DNA from: Leptolyngbya sp. PCC 7375 | Lineage (GTDB): Bacteria; Cyanobacteriota; Cyanobacteriia; Phormidesmidales; Phormidesmidaceae | NCBI RefSeq assembly: GCF_000316115.1 | Contig: NZ_JH993797.1 | Location: 7,165,961-7,229,960 of the forward strand | Direction of reading: 5' to 3' | Length of the DNA: 64,000 bases | Shown: piece by piece, positions 8,098-17,632 of the stretch | Numbering within the stretch: the first letter of the stretch is position 1 | How the letters are laid out: the number at the start of each line of letters is the position of its first letter | Notes under the pieces: model-generated | Databases searched by the model: none | What the model was told of the DNA's origin: nothing | The model's input: the letters and a program-made list of their open reading frames with translations, nothing else | Translations under genes and position numbers: made by a program

Positions 8098-10374
8098 CTA
8101 GCTGCGCCAGAGCATTACGGGCTCTTTGGAGAGTTTTGAAGAGCCATTGCGCTCATAAAGTTTCATAGGTCGCATACTCTCGCGGTGACCATTGGCGACA
8201 ATGCCAATGGTATTTACTTGATCCAGCATGGTCGTGGTATGGGTTAAATCAGCCTGAGTAATGCGATCTAGGCGGCTGACAATAATGGAGGCGTTACACA
8301 TGGATGCCAGCTGTAGTCCGTCAGCCAGGCCTGAAATAGCAGGGGCATCAACAATCACAAGATCATAATTTGCTTCAGCTTTTTCTAACACCTGTCGCAT
8401 TTGTTGTGAGCTTAGAAGCCTCATGGGGTCTTCAGGTACTGCCCCTGCCAGCAGAACATCAACACTGGTGCCGGAATGAGATAGAGAAACAGGAGAAATT
8501 TTTGTTTTATTCCACCGTGCTAAATTTGGATGCAACAGGGTTGATAAACCCTGAACATTTAATAGACCCAGATATTGATGCAACGATGGATTACGAAAAT
8601 TAGCATCAATCAATAACACCCGTTGGTGAGATCGGGCTGCACTAAGGGCTAAGCCGATGGATAATGTTGTTTTCCCTTCTCCCATTAGAGCCGATGTGAC
8701 GAGTAAAGAAGATAATGGTTGAGGATTGGTCAGCTGAATAGTCTTATAAATCAGATCGACAGCGTCTCGAAATGGCTGGCTTTGGCTGAGGGCAGCAGAA
8801 TCCGCAGGAGCCCGCTCAGCATCCAGAATAGTCAGCAAGGCATCGGCTTTTCGGGTGGGTATTTCAGGAATCACCCCTAAGAGCGGCAAAGCAGCTTGTT
8901 TTCTCAGCTCATCCGATGTACGTACTACCGTGTCTATCGCTTCTCGACCAAAGGCTAACCCACCCCCAATGAATATACCAGCCACTACACCCAACAGTAT
9001 GTTTTGCTTGGGTTGAGGTGAAATTTGTTCACCTAGCTGCGAAGGTTCAACAATATCCCAACTAAAACCACCCTGAGCTAATTCATTACTTAGCTCTTGG
9101 CGTAGTTGTAACAGTTGTTCCAACGATTGCTGCTGTATTTGGGCTTCGGGTTGAATGCGGTCGTATTCTGCAATTAGGCTAGGAAATTTAGAGAGTTCAG
9201 ATTTTAATTGTTGCGCAGCCTGTTCCAAACCATTTTTTCGCGCTTTAAAACGCTGTAAGCTAATCGTAGCCTGCACCAGCTCAGCGGCCAATCCCAGTTC
9301 AATTTCACCCAACTGCCCTTCGGTTAACAACGCCGTTTCATCTAGATTAATCTGTTGCGGGATGTCACCTAATACCCGTTCAACTTCTGATTGCAACAGA
9401 GAAATATTTCCCTCCCGTCGACTTACCAGATCCTGCACTCCTGGATCAGCTTCTGCATAAAGTGATCGCCGTTCCTCTAACTCTAGCTCTGTTGCCTGCA
9501 ATGCATTTAAAAGCTGCTGATAACGCGATGACTGACTTAAACGTGAAGCAATCATCGCCGATTGAGGATCGGCGGCCAGTTGATCTTGCAGAGAATTATA
9601 TTTAGCCTGAGCATCCAAAAATTCAGTTTCAACATCCACTTTCGACTGCTCAATCTGTCTGAGGGATTCAGCAACCGTCAGTGATTGCTGCTCTGGATCA
9701 ATCAGATTCTCTGATTCGCGAAACTCTTTTAAGGCCTGACGAGACACAGCAAGATTTTCTTGCACGCTTTCTATTTGCTGATTAACCAGGGCTAATCCTC
9801 GCTTAAGACGCTGCTCCTGCTGATCTTTGTTATAGCTTAAATAGACATCGCCTAATTTTTCTAAAAACCTTTGAACAACTTCTGGATCTTTACCGGTAAA
9901 GGTTGCTTTGAAAATACCAGTTTTGGCATCGCCTTCAGCCACCTGGGATAGGGTCAACGCATTTTGAAAACCATCAGCACATTCTGATGGTGGGGCTGAC
10001 GCATCACATAGCTCTGGATACTCAGACTGAAGCTGCTTAACCGTTTTTTCGACAAAGGACTTACTGCGCATCAGGTTGAGCTGAGTCGCATAGTCTGTTT
10101 GGGAAGAGGATGAACGTCGCCCTTGCTGTTGTCCGTTGGTGATATCAACCGTCTGGCGGTAGTTAGGCTCAACTAATAACTGCATTGAGCTTTGATAAAG
10201 AGGATCTTCTTTTAAAGTTAATGCGATCGCAATCCCCACCGTTCCTACAATGGCTCCGCCAAACCAGACAAAGCGTCTTAGCAGTATATTCAGAAGCTGA
10301 CCATAGCCAATCTCTGTTTTATCTGAGGAGGAGGAAAATTGTGATGTTCGCATATCTGTGTTGTTATTCGCCAT
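8098..10374 (-). CDS. Wzc-like polysaccharide co-polymerase / BY-kinase (758 aa)
   Basis: This is an inner-membrane protein controlling chain length and export. The N-terminal Wzz domain begins near residue 23 and has its first membrane span at about residues 35-52. A long periplasmic coiled-coil region covers residues ~150-440 (repeated QQIESVQ, LEQAAQQL and similar), and a second span lies near residue 465 (ILLGVVAGIFIGGG). The cytosolic CpsD/CapB-type kinase domain has Walker A GEGKTTLS (~563), Walker A' LLIDANFRNP (~590) and Walker B LVIVDAP (~671). The C-terminus has only one tyrosine (LYERNGSS) instead of the tyrosine cluster that canonical BY-kinases autophosphorylate. The next gene upstream ends 34 bp before it. 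It probably works with the export protein encoded at 11661-12818. Confidence 0.93.
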   Translation of the reverse strand: MANNNTDMRTSQFSSSSDKTEIGYGQLLNILLRRFVWFGGAIVGTVGIAIALTLKEDPLYQSSMQLLVEPNYRQTVDITNGQQQGRRSSSSQTDYATQLNLMRSKSFVEKTVKQLQSEYPELCDASAPPSECADGFQNALTLSQVAEGDAKTGIFKATFTGKDPEVVQRFLEKLGDVYLSYNKDQQEQRLKRGLALVNQQIESVQENLAVSRQALKEFRESENLIDPEQQSLTVAESLRQIEQSKVDVETEFLDAQAKYNSLQDQLAADPQSAMIASRLSQSSRYQQLLNALQATELELEERRSLYAEADPGVQDLVSRREGNISLLQSEVERVLGDIPQQINLDETALLTEGQLGEIELGLAAELVQATISLQRFKARKNGLEQAAQQLKSELSKFPSLIAEYDRIQPEAQIQQQSLEQLLQLRQELSNELAQGGFSWDIVEPSQLGEQISPQPKQNILLGVVAGIFIGGGLAFGREAIDTVVRTSDELRKQAALPLLGVIPEIPTRKADALLTILDAERAPADSAALSQSQPFRDAVDLIYKTIQLTNPQPLSSLLVTSALMGEGKTTLSIGLALSAARSHQRVLLIDANFRNPSLHQYLGLLNVQGLSTLLHPNLARWNKTKISPVSLSHSGTSVDVLLAGAVPEDPMRLLSSQQMRQVLEKAEANYDLVIVDAPAISGLADGLQLASMCNASIIVSRLDRITQADLTHTTTMLDQVNTIGIVANGHRESMRPMKLYERNGSSKLSKEPVMLWRS

Positions 10375-10408
10375 CAGATTTATCGAGCTGCACTAACTAT
10401 CGTGGCCA

Positions 10409-11530
10409 CTATGCAGATGAAGTTAAAACTGGAGCAACGGCTTTATGTTTCTCGTAAGCTTCTTCAATAATTTTCAGCACTCGTTCAAAAAAAACTTTCT
10501 CAGTAAAATTCTTGAGCACATGCTCTCGAATCTGACGATAATTCCAGTTGATGGCATCGGCTCTGAGCAAGGCCTGATGGACAGCTTCTGGAGATTGGCG
10601 GTGGAAAAAGACGCCTGTTTTTCCAGGTAACTGTGTGTCTAACACCCCTCCAGCACCGTAAGCAACAACAGGGGTACCGCTAACATTTGCCTCAATAGGC
10701 ACCAAACCATAATCTTCCAGGGCTGTAACAATTACCGCTTTAGCCCTTGACATCAAGCTTTTACGCTGATCATCGCTGACATGACCCAAGAAAGAAATAT
10801 TGGGTAGAGCGGCCATTTCTAATCGCTCTCTTTCTGGGCCATCACCAGTAATAATCAGTGGCCACCCTAACCAGTTAAAGGCTTCTACTACTACATCTAC
10901 ACGCTTATATCCCAATAACCGAGATGACACCAGGTAATAATCATCTTTCTGATCCGAAAATTCAAACTGGCTGATATCAATTGGATAGTTAACGGTAACC
11001 GCCGGTTGCTGATAGGTTTCTTGAATACGCTCAGTGACAATTGATGAGTTGGAAATATACAGGTCTGGTTTTTGGGCATGTACGAAGTCCACTTCTCTCA
11101 GCTTTTGGAAAATTGGCTGAATGATTGGCATCAAAGTCTTATAACTTTTGTATTGATCAATATAGGTACGTGTATCCCAAAGAAAACGAGTGATATTATG
11201 ACAGAAACAAATGTGGTACGCATTGGGACGCTTGATCACTGACTTTGCAAAGCTGGTTGTACTGCTAATAATCAGCTCATATTGTTGCAAATCTAAGGCT
11301 TCAAAAGCTGGGAAATAAAAGGGAGCCAGCAATCTAAAATTCTGACTTGCTCCGGGGATAGCCTGAAGCTTAGTCGTGTGAACAGGTCGGTCACCAAGAT
11401 TAATCGTATCTTTTGGGCTATATAACGAGGTGTAAATATCTGCGTCTGGAAATCGTCTACAAAGAAGCTCAAATACACGCTCTGCGCCGCCTCTCTGGGT
11501 AAGATAATCATGCACCAATGCAATTTTCAT
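10409..11530 (-). CDS. GT4-family glycosyltransferase (373 aa)
   Basis: This is a GT-B retaining glycosyltransferase. The N-terminus MKIALVHDYLTQRGGAERVFE contains the GGAERV acceptor motif of WbaZ/PimB-like enzymes. The C-terminal half has SSRLLGYKRVDVVVEA, ITGDGPERERLE, ALEDYGLVPIEANVSG (E-x7-E signature) and PVVAYGAGG. Length is typical of mannosyl- or rhamnosyltransferases of this type, but the donor is not determined. It lies between the outer-membrane export gene and the Wzc-like gene, so it is part of the same operon and probably acts early on the repeat unit. Confidence 0.92.
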   Translation of the reverse strand: MKIALVHDYLTQRGGAERVFELLCRRFPDADIYTSLYSPKDTINLGDRPVHTTKLQAIPGASQNFRLLAPFYFPAFEALDLQQYELIISSTTSFAKSVIKRPNAYHICFCHNITRFLWDTRTYIDQYKSYKTLMPIIQPIFQKLREVDFVHAQKPDLYISNSSIVTERIQETYQQPAVTVNYPIDISQFEFSDQKDDYYLVSSRLLGYKRVDVVVEAFNWLGWPLIITGDGPERERLEMAALPNISFLGHVSDDQRKSLMSRAKAVIVTALEDYGLVPIEANVSGTPVVAYGAGGVLDTQLPGKTGVFFHRQSPEAVHQALLRADAINWNYRQIREHVLKNFTEKVFFERVLKIIEEAYEKHKAVAPVLTSSA

Positions 11531-11660
11531 ACTAAAACCAATCTCTAGAAATGATCACAATGTTGAATTAGTAACAATCTAGAGGGAACAAAGGTCCTTG
11601 AAGAATCTCTATTTACGGTACTGAAGGTCGTTGCTTTTCTGCCCCAAAACTCACGCTTTC

Positions 11661-12818
11661 CTAAATGCCCAACAAACGCAAAACAAAGTTTAAAGGTGAT
11701 AAAACCGAGCTGAATGCATCGCCTACACTAGCAACTCCAGAACGTTGGACAATAACCGTGTCGTTTGGGCGTAAAGATGGGTTGGTTTCCTGATTAATCC
11801 CTTGAGCAAAATCAATGTCGATATCGCTCTGGGATACTGTACCGTTGAGATTTAGGCGGACAAGTCTTACGGTTCCTTTTCGAGCCCGATTATTAAACCC
11901 ACCTGCAGCTAAGATTGCTTGATTAAGCGGTGTATTGGGAGGGATCCGAATATTGCCAGGAGATTCTACTTCCCCAACAACATTTACGGAAATCTCATCA
12001 GGTGAAAAGCTAGCTGTGGCTAGTTCAGCCGCTTCATCTGAATTCAGATTTCTAGCCGTAGGAATGATAATGCGATCGCCATCTTGCAACTGCAAGTCTT
12101 CACTGAGATTACCTTCTTTTAGAAGATTCCACAAATTGACGGCAACTGTTTGGGATTTATTTTCCTTATGACGTTGATCAGCTAATAAAGTAGTACTCGA
12201 TACTAAGGCAGCTGATGAGCGCGGCAGCCGACGTTGCACTTCAATTTGGCGAATATCTGCTAACTGGGTGATCCCCCCAGCTAACTCAATTGCCTGGGTC
12301 AAGGTGGGAATATCTTCAGCTGCAACATTTGTACCGCTCTGCGCGGAGATTCGATAAGAGCCAGGTCGATGGACTTCACCAGCGATGGCAATCTGAATAG
12401 GACGCGTCTCAAGCACACTCAGGGTAACCACAGGACGCTGAACATAGGGTTCAAGAGTTTGTTCAATCTGAACTTTTGCTTGCTGGAGAGAAAGACCTTC
12501 AACATCAATAGCCCCGACGATGGGGATATTTAGATTGCCACTGGACAATACTCGAAATTCACCACTGTAGTCAGGGATGTTAAACACATCCACGCGTAAG
12601 TAATCACCAATACCCAGGATGTAGGATTCTCCTACTGTAGGATCAGGTGCCGCCAACTCTGATGAACTTGATGCTTCGACAGGCAAGGAGGGTAACGACG
12701 GTTCAGCTGGAGTCGTAGACTGAGCAACCGCATAGCGGCCTGCAGATTCTCCTAGAGCCAGGCAAATCAGAGTCAGCTTAATCAGAAATATTCCTCTAGT
12801 TGAAAAATGCTTTTTCAT
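11661..12818 (-). CDS. Wza-type polysaccharide export protein with SLBB domains (385 aa)
   Basis: This outer-membrane/periplasmic export protein would give the polymer a path out of the cell. After a signal peptide (MKKHFSTRGIF, then LIKLTLICLALG, with cleavage near AVAQS) it has the Poly_export domain beginning YILGIGDYLRVDVF. Two SLBB-type beta-grasp modules follow, at IQIAIAGEVHRPGSYRI and at SVNVVGEVESPGNIRIPP, and the end is hydrophobic (FVLRLLGI). The frame stays open up to 12875, but I chose the ATG at 12818 because it gives a normal signal peptide with two lysines. Neither site has a clear Shine-Dalgarno sequence, so the longer form (404 aa) is possible. It is the first gene of the leftward operon. 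Confidence 0.88.
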   Translation of the reverse strand: MKKHFSTRGIFLIKLTLICLALGESAGRYAVAQSTTPAEPSLPSLPVEASSSSELAAPDPTVGESYILGIGDYLRVDVFNIPDYSGEFRVLSSGNLNIPIVGAIDVEGLSLQQAKVQIEQTLEPYVQRPVVTLSVLETRPIQIAIAGEVHRPGSYRISAQSGTNVAAEDIPTLTQAIELAGGITQLADIRQIEVQRRLPRSSAALVSSTTLLADQRHKENKSQTVAVNLWNLLKEGNLSEDLQLQDGDRIIIPTARNLNSDEAAELATASFSPDEISVNVVGEVESPGNIRIPPNTPLNQAILAAGGFNNRARKGTVRLVRLNLNGTVSQSDIDIDFAQGINQETNPSLRPNDTVIVQRSGVASVGDAFSSVLSPLNFVLRLLGI

Positions 12819-12875
12819 GATTACTGCCAACAATAAATACAAACATCTAGATGACCAAAGCGATCGCATCATCAC

Positions 12876-14810
12876 TGATCACAGATGTAAACCACATGCA
12901 AGACTCTTCCCACCACAGGGCTAGAGAATTTAGGCAGTGATAACATTGAAACTTGAAAAACTCGTCAAGAATTGCACGCTAAGAATCAACAGAGCCGCAT
13001 ACCCATAGGTATCCTACAGATATCTAACTAAAACTCTGCCGTCTACTACAGTTCTTATTTTTTGGGATCACACACTATAGATGAAAAACCAGTCTTCGTA
13101 AGCTTACATACAGGGCAACAATAAGATCTAGCCTTAACTAACCATTCAGGAAACAGTGACTCGTGAACTACCGACACAATCTGCTTGTGCACTCACCCCA
13201 AGAAGGGGAATGGAGTCGATGTAAACATAGTACTTAAATGTCATCTAGTCAAAATTTTGCTTGCCATTCTGGCTTTTAGGCGTTCTCATATGGGGAAACC
13301 ACGCTTAAAACTTAAAAACCACGAGCATGAATGACGATTATCAGGTATCTAGCAAAAATAGAAGACTTTCAGATTCACATAGACATTGTTGACTGTATCT
13401 AACCATAGATGCGTACAAGAAAGATTTTCTTAGGGGCTTTCAGAAATGAAAACAGATAAACATTCTGAAGCACTAAGCGTTAGTAATTAAACTGCATATC
13501 TGGGTCTAACATAACCTAAATTTTAAAAATGAGCTACGTATCTTTATATTATTTGTGCGGGGTTTCTGTAAAGTCAGATTTTGCTAATGCTAATGCCCAA
13601 AAAGTTACCTGTTTAACATTTTTCGATATCATCAAAAAACAATAATTGCAATGATCTTGGTACATGTTTTCAGTGTTATTTAGGCAGCCATAGCTTCAAT
13701 CAGTATTGCCATGTTAGTTTTTTAGTGTCACAAGCTAAAGTCCTGATATCAGGGAGGTCTGGCCCCAATAATCAATCAGGTTTTGACCAGGAAAACTGGC
13801 AAGTTGACGGATCAACGGTCTATCAATTCGAAAAAATATTCAACTAGATTGAGTTTTTGCTGTTGCTGACTTAGGGGATAAACCGAGCAATCTATTAGGA
13901 TATCAATCTATAACTTGAAGGATGAAATTATGCCGAGGATCAGCGAAGCCAGTTTTTTTACTCTGTTATGACCGACATTATTAGTAGTAGGTCTTACGAA
14001 GTTTACGGCGGTTAGCATAACATTGAGTACGTTGCAATGATCACTGACATAGAACCATATGTTTTTGATTGTCTGTATAACTAGACAGCCGAGAAAACAT
14101 TTTTGCCAAAGAATATTTGAGGCCTTAGTTATTAGAGAACTTTGCAAGGGATGAAGACCTACCGCACCGTGAAAATAGCAATCACATTCTCTTTTGTGAG
14201 TTGATGTAAGCCCTAACGAAGTGACAAAAGGCACAACGTAAAATCGCTGACGAGAAACAATTATTTCATCTAATGCCCTACTGAATTTAAGAGGGTTATG
14301 AATAACTTCTTATTGTTGTGCAAGAGGATCTAGTGTTACTTAATTCTCCCATGCGTAGGAATGTTCCTATTTTTTTACTGGCCTCATCAATCAGCACGAT
14401 TATGGGTTTATTATGAGATGTTGTTACCGATCCGGCTTAATAGAATCATAGTTCGGAGCAGCAACATCTTAAATTATTAAGCTAATATTCCTTAAAGCAC
14501 CTGTGATACCTGTCAGATGCTGAATACAGTAATTTACCTATGTGAGATATACGAGTCTTTATTTCACTAGTAGAAGGAAATTTTATCAAAAAGATTTCAT
14601 TAAGAAGCTACTGGATTCATAAAGTTAGTAGGAATAATTCTATGGACAAACACTGCATAGGATTTTTTCTTACCCATGGATGATATATGGCTTGAGCAGC
14701 TGCATTATCAATAAATGCAATGGCTCAAGGATTGATTCTATGCCAAAGGTCTTTGGAGGCATCTAGGGGACTCATATTATTGCCGTTTCTTTAGTCCATA
14801 CGTCTTGACT
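12876..14810. other. Long intergenic region before the exopolysaccharide operon
   Basis: About 1.9 kb without a convincing gene. It is AT-rich with many stops in all frames. The longest frame (13908-14234, minus) has no recognisable motif. It must contain the promoter of the leftward export operon and that of the rightward 162-aa gene. A 24-base sequence at 14443-14466 recurs with one mismatch at 60729-60752. I could not pick out a credible -10/-35 pair. Confidence 0.5.
14443..14466. repeat. Dispersed 24-bp repeat, copy 1
   Basis: The sequence starting GAATCATAGTTCGGA and ending CAGCAACA matches 60729-60752 at 23 of 24 positions (G versus T at position 16). Both copies are intergenic and in the same orientation. 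At this copy TGTTG about 20 bases upstream can pair with CAACA, so a weak hairpin is possible. Confidence 0.6.
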
Positions 14811-15299
14811 ATGGTATTCGTTAGCACCAAACCCACCCTGCCACGCTGGCTCTGCGAAAATATTTTGTTAGGGAATCTACCTTGGCAACATGGCCTATGT
14901 CAGGCTTACAGTCATTTCAGCCAGGTTTACACATTGCACGATGCCTATTTGCTAGGAACGTATCAAAGTGCAGAAACCTATGGTGAGACTGTTCTTTGTT
15001 TACTATGGGATTCATTGTGGCTTCCCGAAGCCATCACCCGTCAGGCCAATCAGAACGAGCCGATTTTTTTACTGATTAAGGCCACTAAAACCCTGGGTAT
15101 CGCCCTGTCTGAAGGGACATTGCCTAAACCGGAGAAAAAGCCCCAGCGCATCCTTAAGGCAGAGCATGTTGAAGTAGACGATCAAACCGTTTTAGTCATT
15201 GACGATGTTCAGGGTAATACGCTGACGATTGTATTTGCCGGTCAGATGCATTTTCTAGCTGTCGATAACAAGCACCGCATCATTGATCTAGATATCTAG
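14811..15299 (+). CDS. Hypothetical protein (162 aa)
   Basis: I do not recognise a family. The ATG at 14811 is preferred to a TTG at 14805. The product has no signal peptide or membrane helix. It has a hydrophobic, aromatic N-terminal half (LPRWLCENILLGNLPWQHG) and a C-terminal beta-rich segment (VLVIDDVQGNTLTIVFAG, FLAVDNKHRIIDLDI) that could be a small barrel. A basic linker (KPEKKPQRILK) joins the two. It lies 47 bp upstream of crtD on the same strand, so the two may be co-transcribed, but no role in carotenoid synthesis follows from the sequence. Confidence 0.7.
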   Translation: MVFVSTKPTLPRWLCENILLGNLPWQHGLCQAYSHFSQVYTLHDAYLLGTYQSAETYGETVLCLLWDSLWLPEAITRQANQNEPIFLLIKATKTLGIALSEGTLPKPEKKPQRILKAEHVEVDDQTVLVIDDVQGNTLTIVFAGQMHFLAVDNKHRIIDLDI

Positions 15300-15346
15300 C
15301 GGTCAGCACAGACCGTTACACTAGGGTTAGGTAAATAAATGTAAAC

Positions 15347-16873
15347 ATGACCCCATTGGTAGAATCCCACACCCCCCATGGCCCATCCAAGGTGCTTGTC
15401 GTCGGGGCGGGTATTGGCGGGCTGACGGCTGCAGCTTTACTGGCTAAACGGGGTTACCAGGTTCGTGTTTTTGAACAAGCCATGGTGCCGGGGGGCTGTG
15501 CGTCTACCTTTCGACGACGGGGGTTTACCTTTGATGTCGGTGCGACCCAGGTTGCTGGCTTAGAACCAGGGGGAATTCACCATCAAATTTTTTCAGAATT
15601 AGGGATAGATCTACCGGCAGCTGAGCATTGCGATCCGGCTTGTGCAGTTTTCTTACCCGGAGAAACGACGCCGATCAATGTTTGGCGGGATCCGCAGCGG
15701 TGGAAAACCGAGCGTCAACAGCAGTTTCCAGGTAGTGAACCGTTTTGGCAAAAGCTGAGCGATCTATTTAGCTATAGCTGGCGATTTCAGGCCAGACAGC
15801 CGGTGTTGCCACCGCGCAATCTTTGGGATGCTTGGCAGTTGGGCAATTCACTGCGACCGGATACGCTGCTGACGGTGCCCTACACATTCTCAACCGTGGG
15901 CCAATTGCTTAAAGGCTATGGCCTCTATGAAAATCGTCGACTCAAAACATTTTTGGACCTACAGCTCAAGCTCTACTCCCAGGTAGGTGCAGATGAAACA
16001 GCTCTGTTATATGCGGCAACAGCATTGGGAGTATCCCAAGCGCCGCAGGGGTTATTTCATCTACAGGGCAGTATGCAGGGGTTGAGCACTGCATTGGTAA
16101 ACGCAATCAAACAGTTTGGCGGTCAGGTCTTTTTGGGACATGCCGTCGAGAAAATTCAGCTAGAGAACAATCGACCCCGGTTTGCCCAGGTCCGCCATCA
16201 GAAAACGGGTGACACCTGGTTAGAGTCTGCCGCTCATATCGTTGCTAATGTGACTGTGCAGAATTTAACCACATTGCTGGGTGAGCAAACGCCCCAAGGC
16301 TATCAGCGGCGGGTGGATAAGCTGATTCCGTCATCGGGAGCTTTTGTGGTTTACCTCGGTGTAGATCAGGCGACGATTCCTGAAGATTGCCCACCGCACC
16401 TACAGTTTCTCTATGACTATGACGGCCCAATTGGGGAGAATAACTCGCTGTTTGTGTCAGTTAGTCGACCAGGGGATGGTCGTGCACCTGAGGGCAAGGC
16501 AACGATTGTGGCGTCGTCATTTACAGATGTGCAGGCATGGCAAAAGTGTGATGACTATGGGGCGTTGAAGGCTGAGTATGAACGGGATGCGATCGCAAAA
16601 CTCAACCAATATTTCAACCTGGACCCACAGCACATTATCCACGCTGAATCGGGCACTCCCCGCACCTTTGAGCGCTACACAGCTCGACATCAGGGCATGG
16701 TAGGCGGCATCGGTCAGCGGTTATCTACCTTTGGTCCCTTTGGCTTTGCCACCCGGACGCCGATTCCTAAGCTATGGCTGGTAGGGGATTGTGTGCATCC
16801 AGGGGAAGGCACCGCTGGCGTCAGCTATGCAGCCTTGACCGCAGTTAGGCAGATTGATGCCATGGAGCGGTAG
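15347..16873 (+). CDS. crtD: C-3',4' carotenoid desaturase CrtD (508 aa)
   Basis: This FAD-dependent desaturase acts on the psi end group of monocyclic carotenoids during myxoxanthophyll (2'-hydroxy glycoside) synthesis in cyanobacteria. The N-terminal dinucleotide-binding motif is VLVVGAGIGGLTAA (residues ~17-30), followed by PGGCAS, FDVGATQVAGLEPGG and DPACAVFLPGETTP, which I recall as hallmarks of the cyanobacterial CrtD group. The C-terminal FAD-binding segment is LWLVGDCVHPGEGTAGVSYAAL. Length is normal for phytoene-desaturase-like enzymes. It should act at the thylakoid or cytoplasmic membrane with the crt pathway, whose other genes are not in this window. Confidence 0.93.
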   Translation: MTPLVESHTPHGPSKVLVVGAGIGGLTAAALLAKRGYQVRVFEQAMVPGGCASTFRRRGFTFDVGATQVAGLEPGGIHHQIFSELGIDLPAAEHCDPACAVFLPGETTPINVWRDPQRWKTERQQQFPGSEPFWQKLSDLFSYSWRFQARQPVLPPRNLWDAWQLGNSLRPDTLLTVPYTFSTVGQLLKGYGLYENRRLKTFLDLQLKLYSQVGADETALLYAATALGVSQAPQGLFHLQGSMQGLSTALVNAIKQFGGQVFLGHAVEKIQLENNRPRFAQVRHQKTGDTWLESAAHIVANVTVQNLTTLLGEQTPQGYQRRVDKLIPSSGAFVVYLGVDQATIPEDCPPHLQFLYDYDGPIGENNSLFVSVSRPGDGRAPEGKATIVASSFTDVQAWQKCDDYGALKAEYERDAIAKLNQYFNLDPQHIIHAESGTPRTFERYTARHQGMVGGIGQRLSTFGPFGFATRTPIPKLWLVGDCVHPGEGTAGVSYAALTAVRQIDAMER

Positions 16874-16901
16874 GTATAGCGTGAAGGGTGTACTCTCCTC
16901 T

Positions 16902-17606
16902 TCATACTACACCGGTCAAATACTGTTGCCGTTCTTGTTTTGACATTTTCTCGATGGCATAACGCAACATGGTGCGAGGCATTGTTTTGTAATGGGTTTT
17001 CAAGAACGCTTTTTCAGTCGCCACATCCCGCTTGCCAATTTCTCGCAGCATCCAGCCCACAGCTTTATGGAGCAAGTCTTCTGAATCATTTAGCAACAAC
17101 TCTGACAACTGTAGTGTATCGTCAAACTGATTGTTGCGAATAAACTGAAACGTGGACATGATCGCAATTCGTCTTTCCCAGAGGCTACAGGATTGAGCTA
17201 ATTGATAGAGAATTTGTCGATCCTTTGTTTCGAGGTAAACACCCACAATTTTGTAAGCTGAGCTATCCACCAAGTCCCAATTGTTGATGTACTGAGTATT
17301 GTCCAAATATAGCTGATAAATCGTTGTTTTCTCGGCGTCGTTACCTTTACTAAATTTGTGCACCAGGAGTAACAACGCAAACAAGCGTTCTTCATGAAAA
17401 GGAGACATTAACAGTTTTTTGACATCTGACAGTGATGTTGCCTGATGCTTTTTCACCTGTTCTCTCAGCACAGGAACCCGCAGGCCGAGAAATTGGTCAC
17501 CCTCGCCATATTCACCTTTTCCTGTCTTAAAGAAGCGCTGTGAATGTTCTGCTATAACAGGATCAGCAAGGTCTCGAAGAATTTTACTAATGTCTTTTGC
17601 CGTCAT
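16902..17606 (-). CDS. AlkD-like DNA alkylation-repair HEAT protein (234 aa)
   Basis: This is a DNA glycosylase-like protein of the AlkC/AlkD superfamily (PF08713), made of helical HEAT-like repeats that bind alkylated DNA. The active-site signature is present: NNWDLVD gives Trp110 and Asp114, matching Trp109 and Asp113 of Bacillus cereus AlkD, and KAVGWMLRE gives Trp185, matching Trp187. It should therefore be an active 3-/7-alkylpurine glycosylase. Length agrees with AlkD (~237 aa). It follows the methyltransferase gene by 26 bp on the same strand, so the two are probably one transcript. It converges on crtD. Confidence 0.9.
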   Translation of the reverse strand: MTAKDISKILRDLADPVIAEHSQRFFKTGKGEYGEGDQFLGLRVPVLREQVKKHQATSLSDVKKLLMSPFHEERLFALLLLVHKFSKGNDAEKTTIYQLYLDNTQYINNWDLVDSSAYKIVGVYLETKDRQILYQLAQSCSLWERRIAIMSTFQFIRNNQFDDTLQLSELLLNDSEDLLHKAVGWMLREIGKRDVATEKAFLKTHYKTMPRTMLRYAIEKMSKQERQQYLTGVV

Positions 17607-17632
17607 ATTTATTTAATAGCTTTATCCAAGAG

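Noticed and set aside
13908-14234. 108-codon frame on the minus strand in the long intergenic region
   Set aside because: No recognisable domain, no ribosome-binding site and Cys-rich random-looking composition; surrounding DNA is stop-rich AT DNA.
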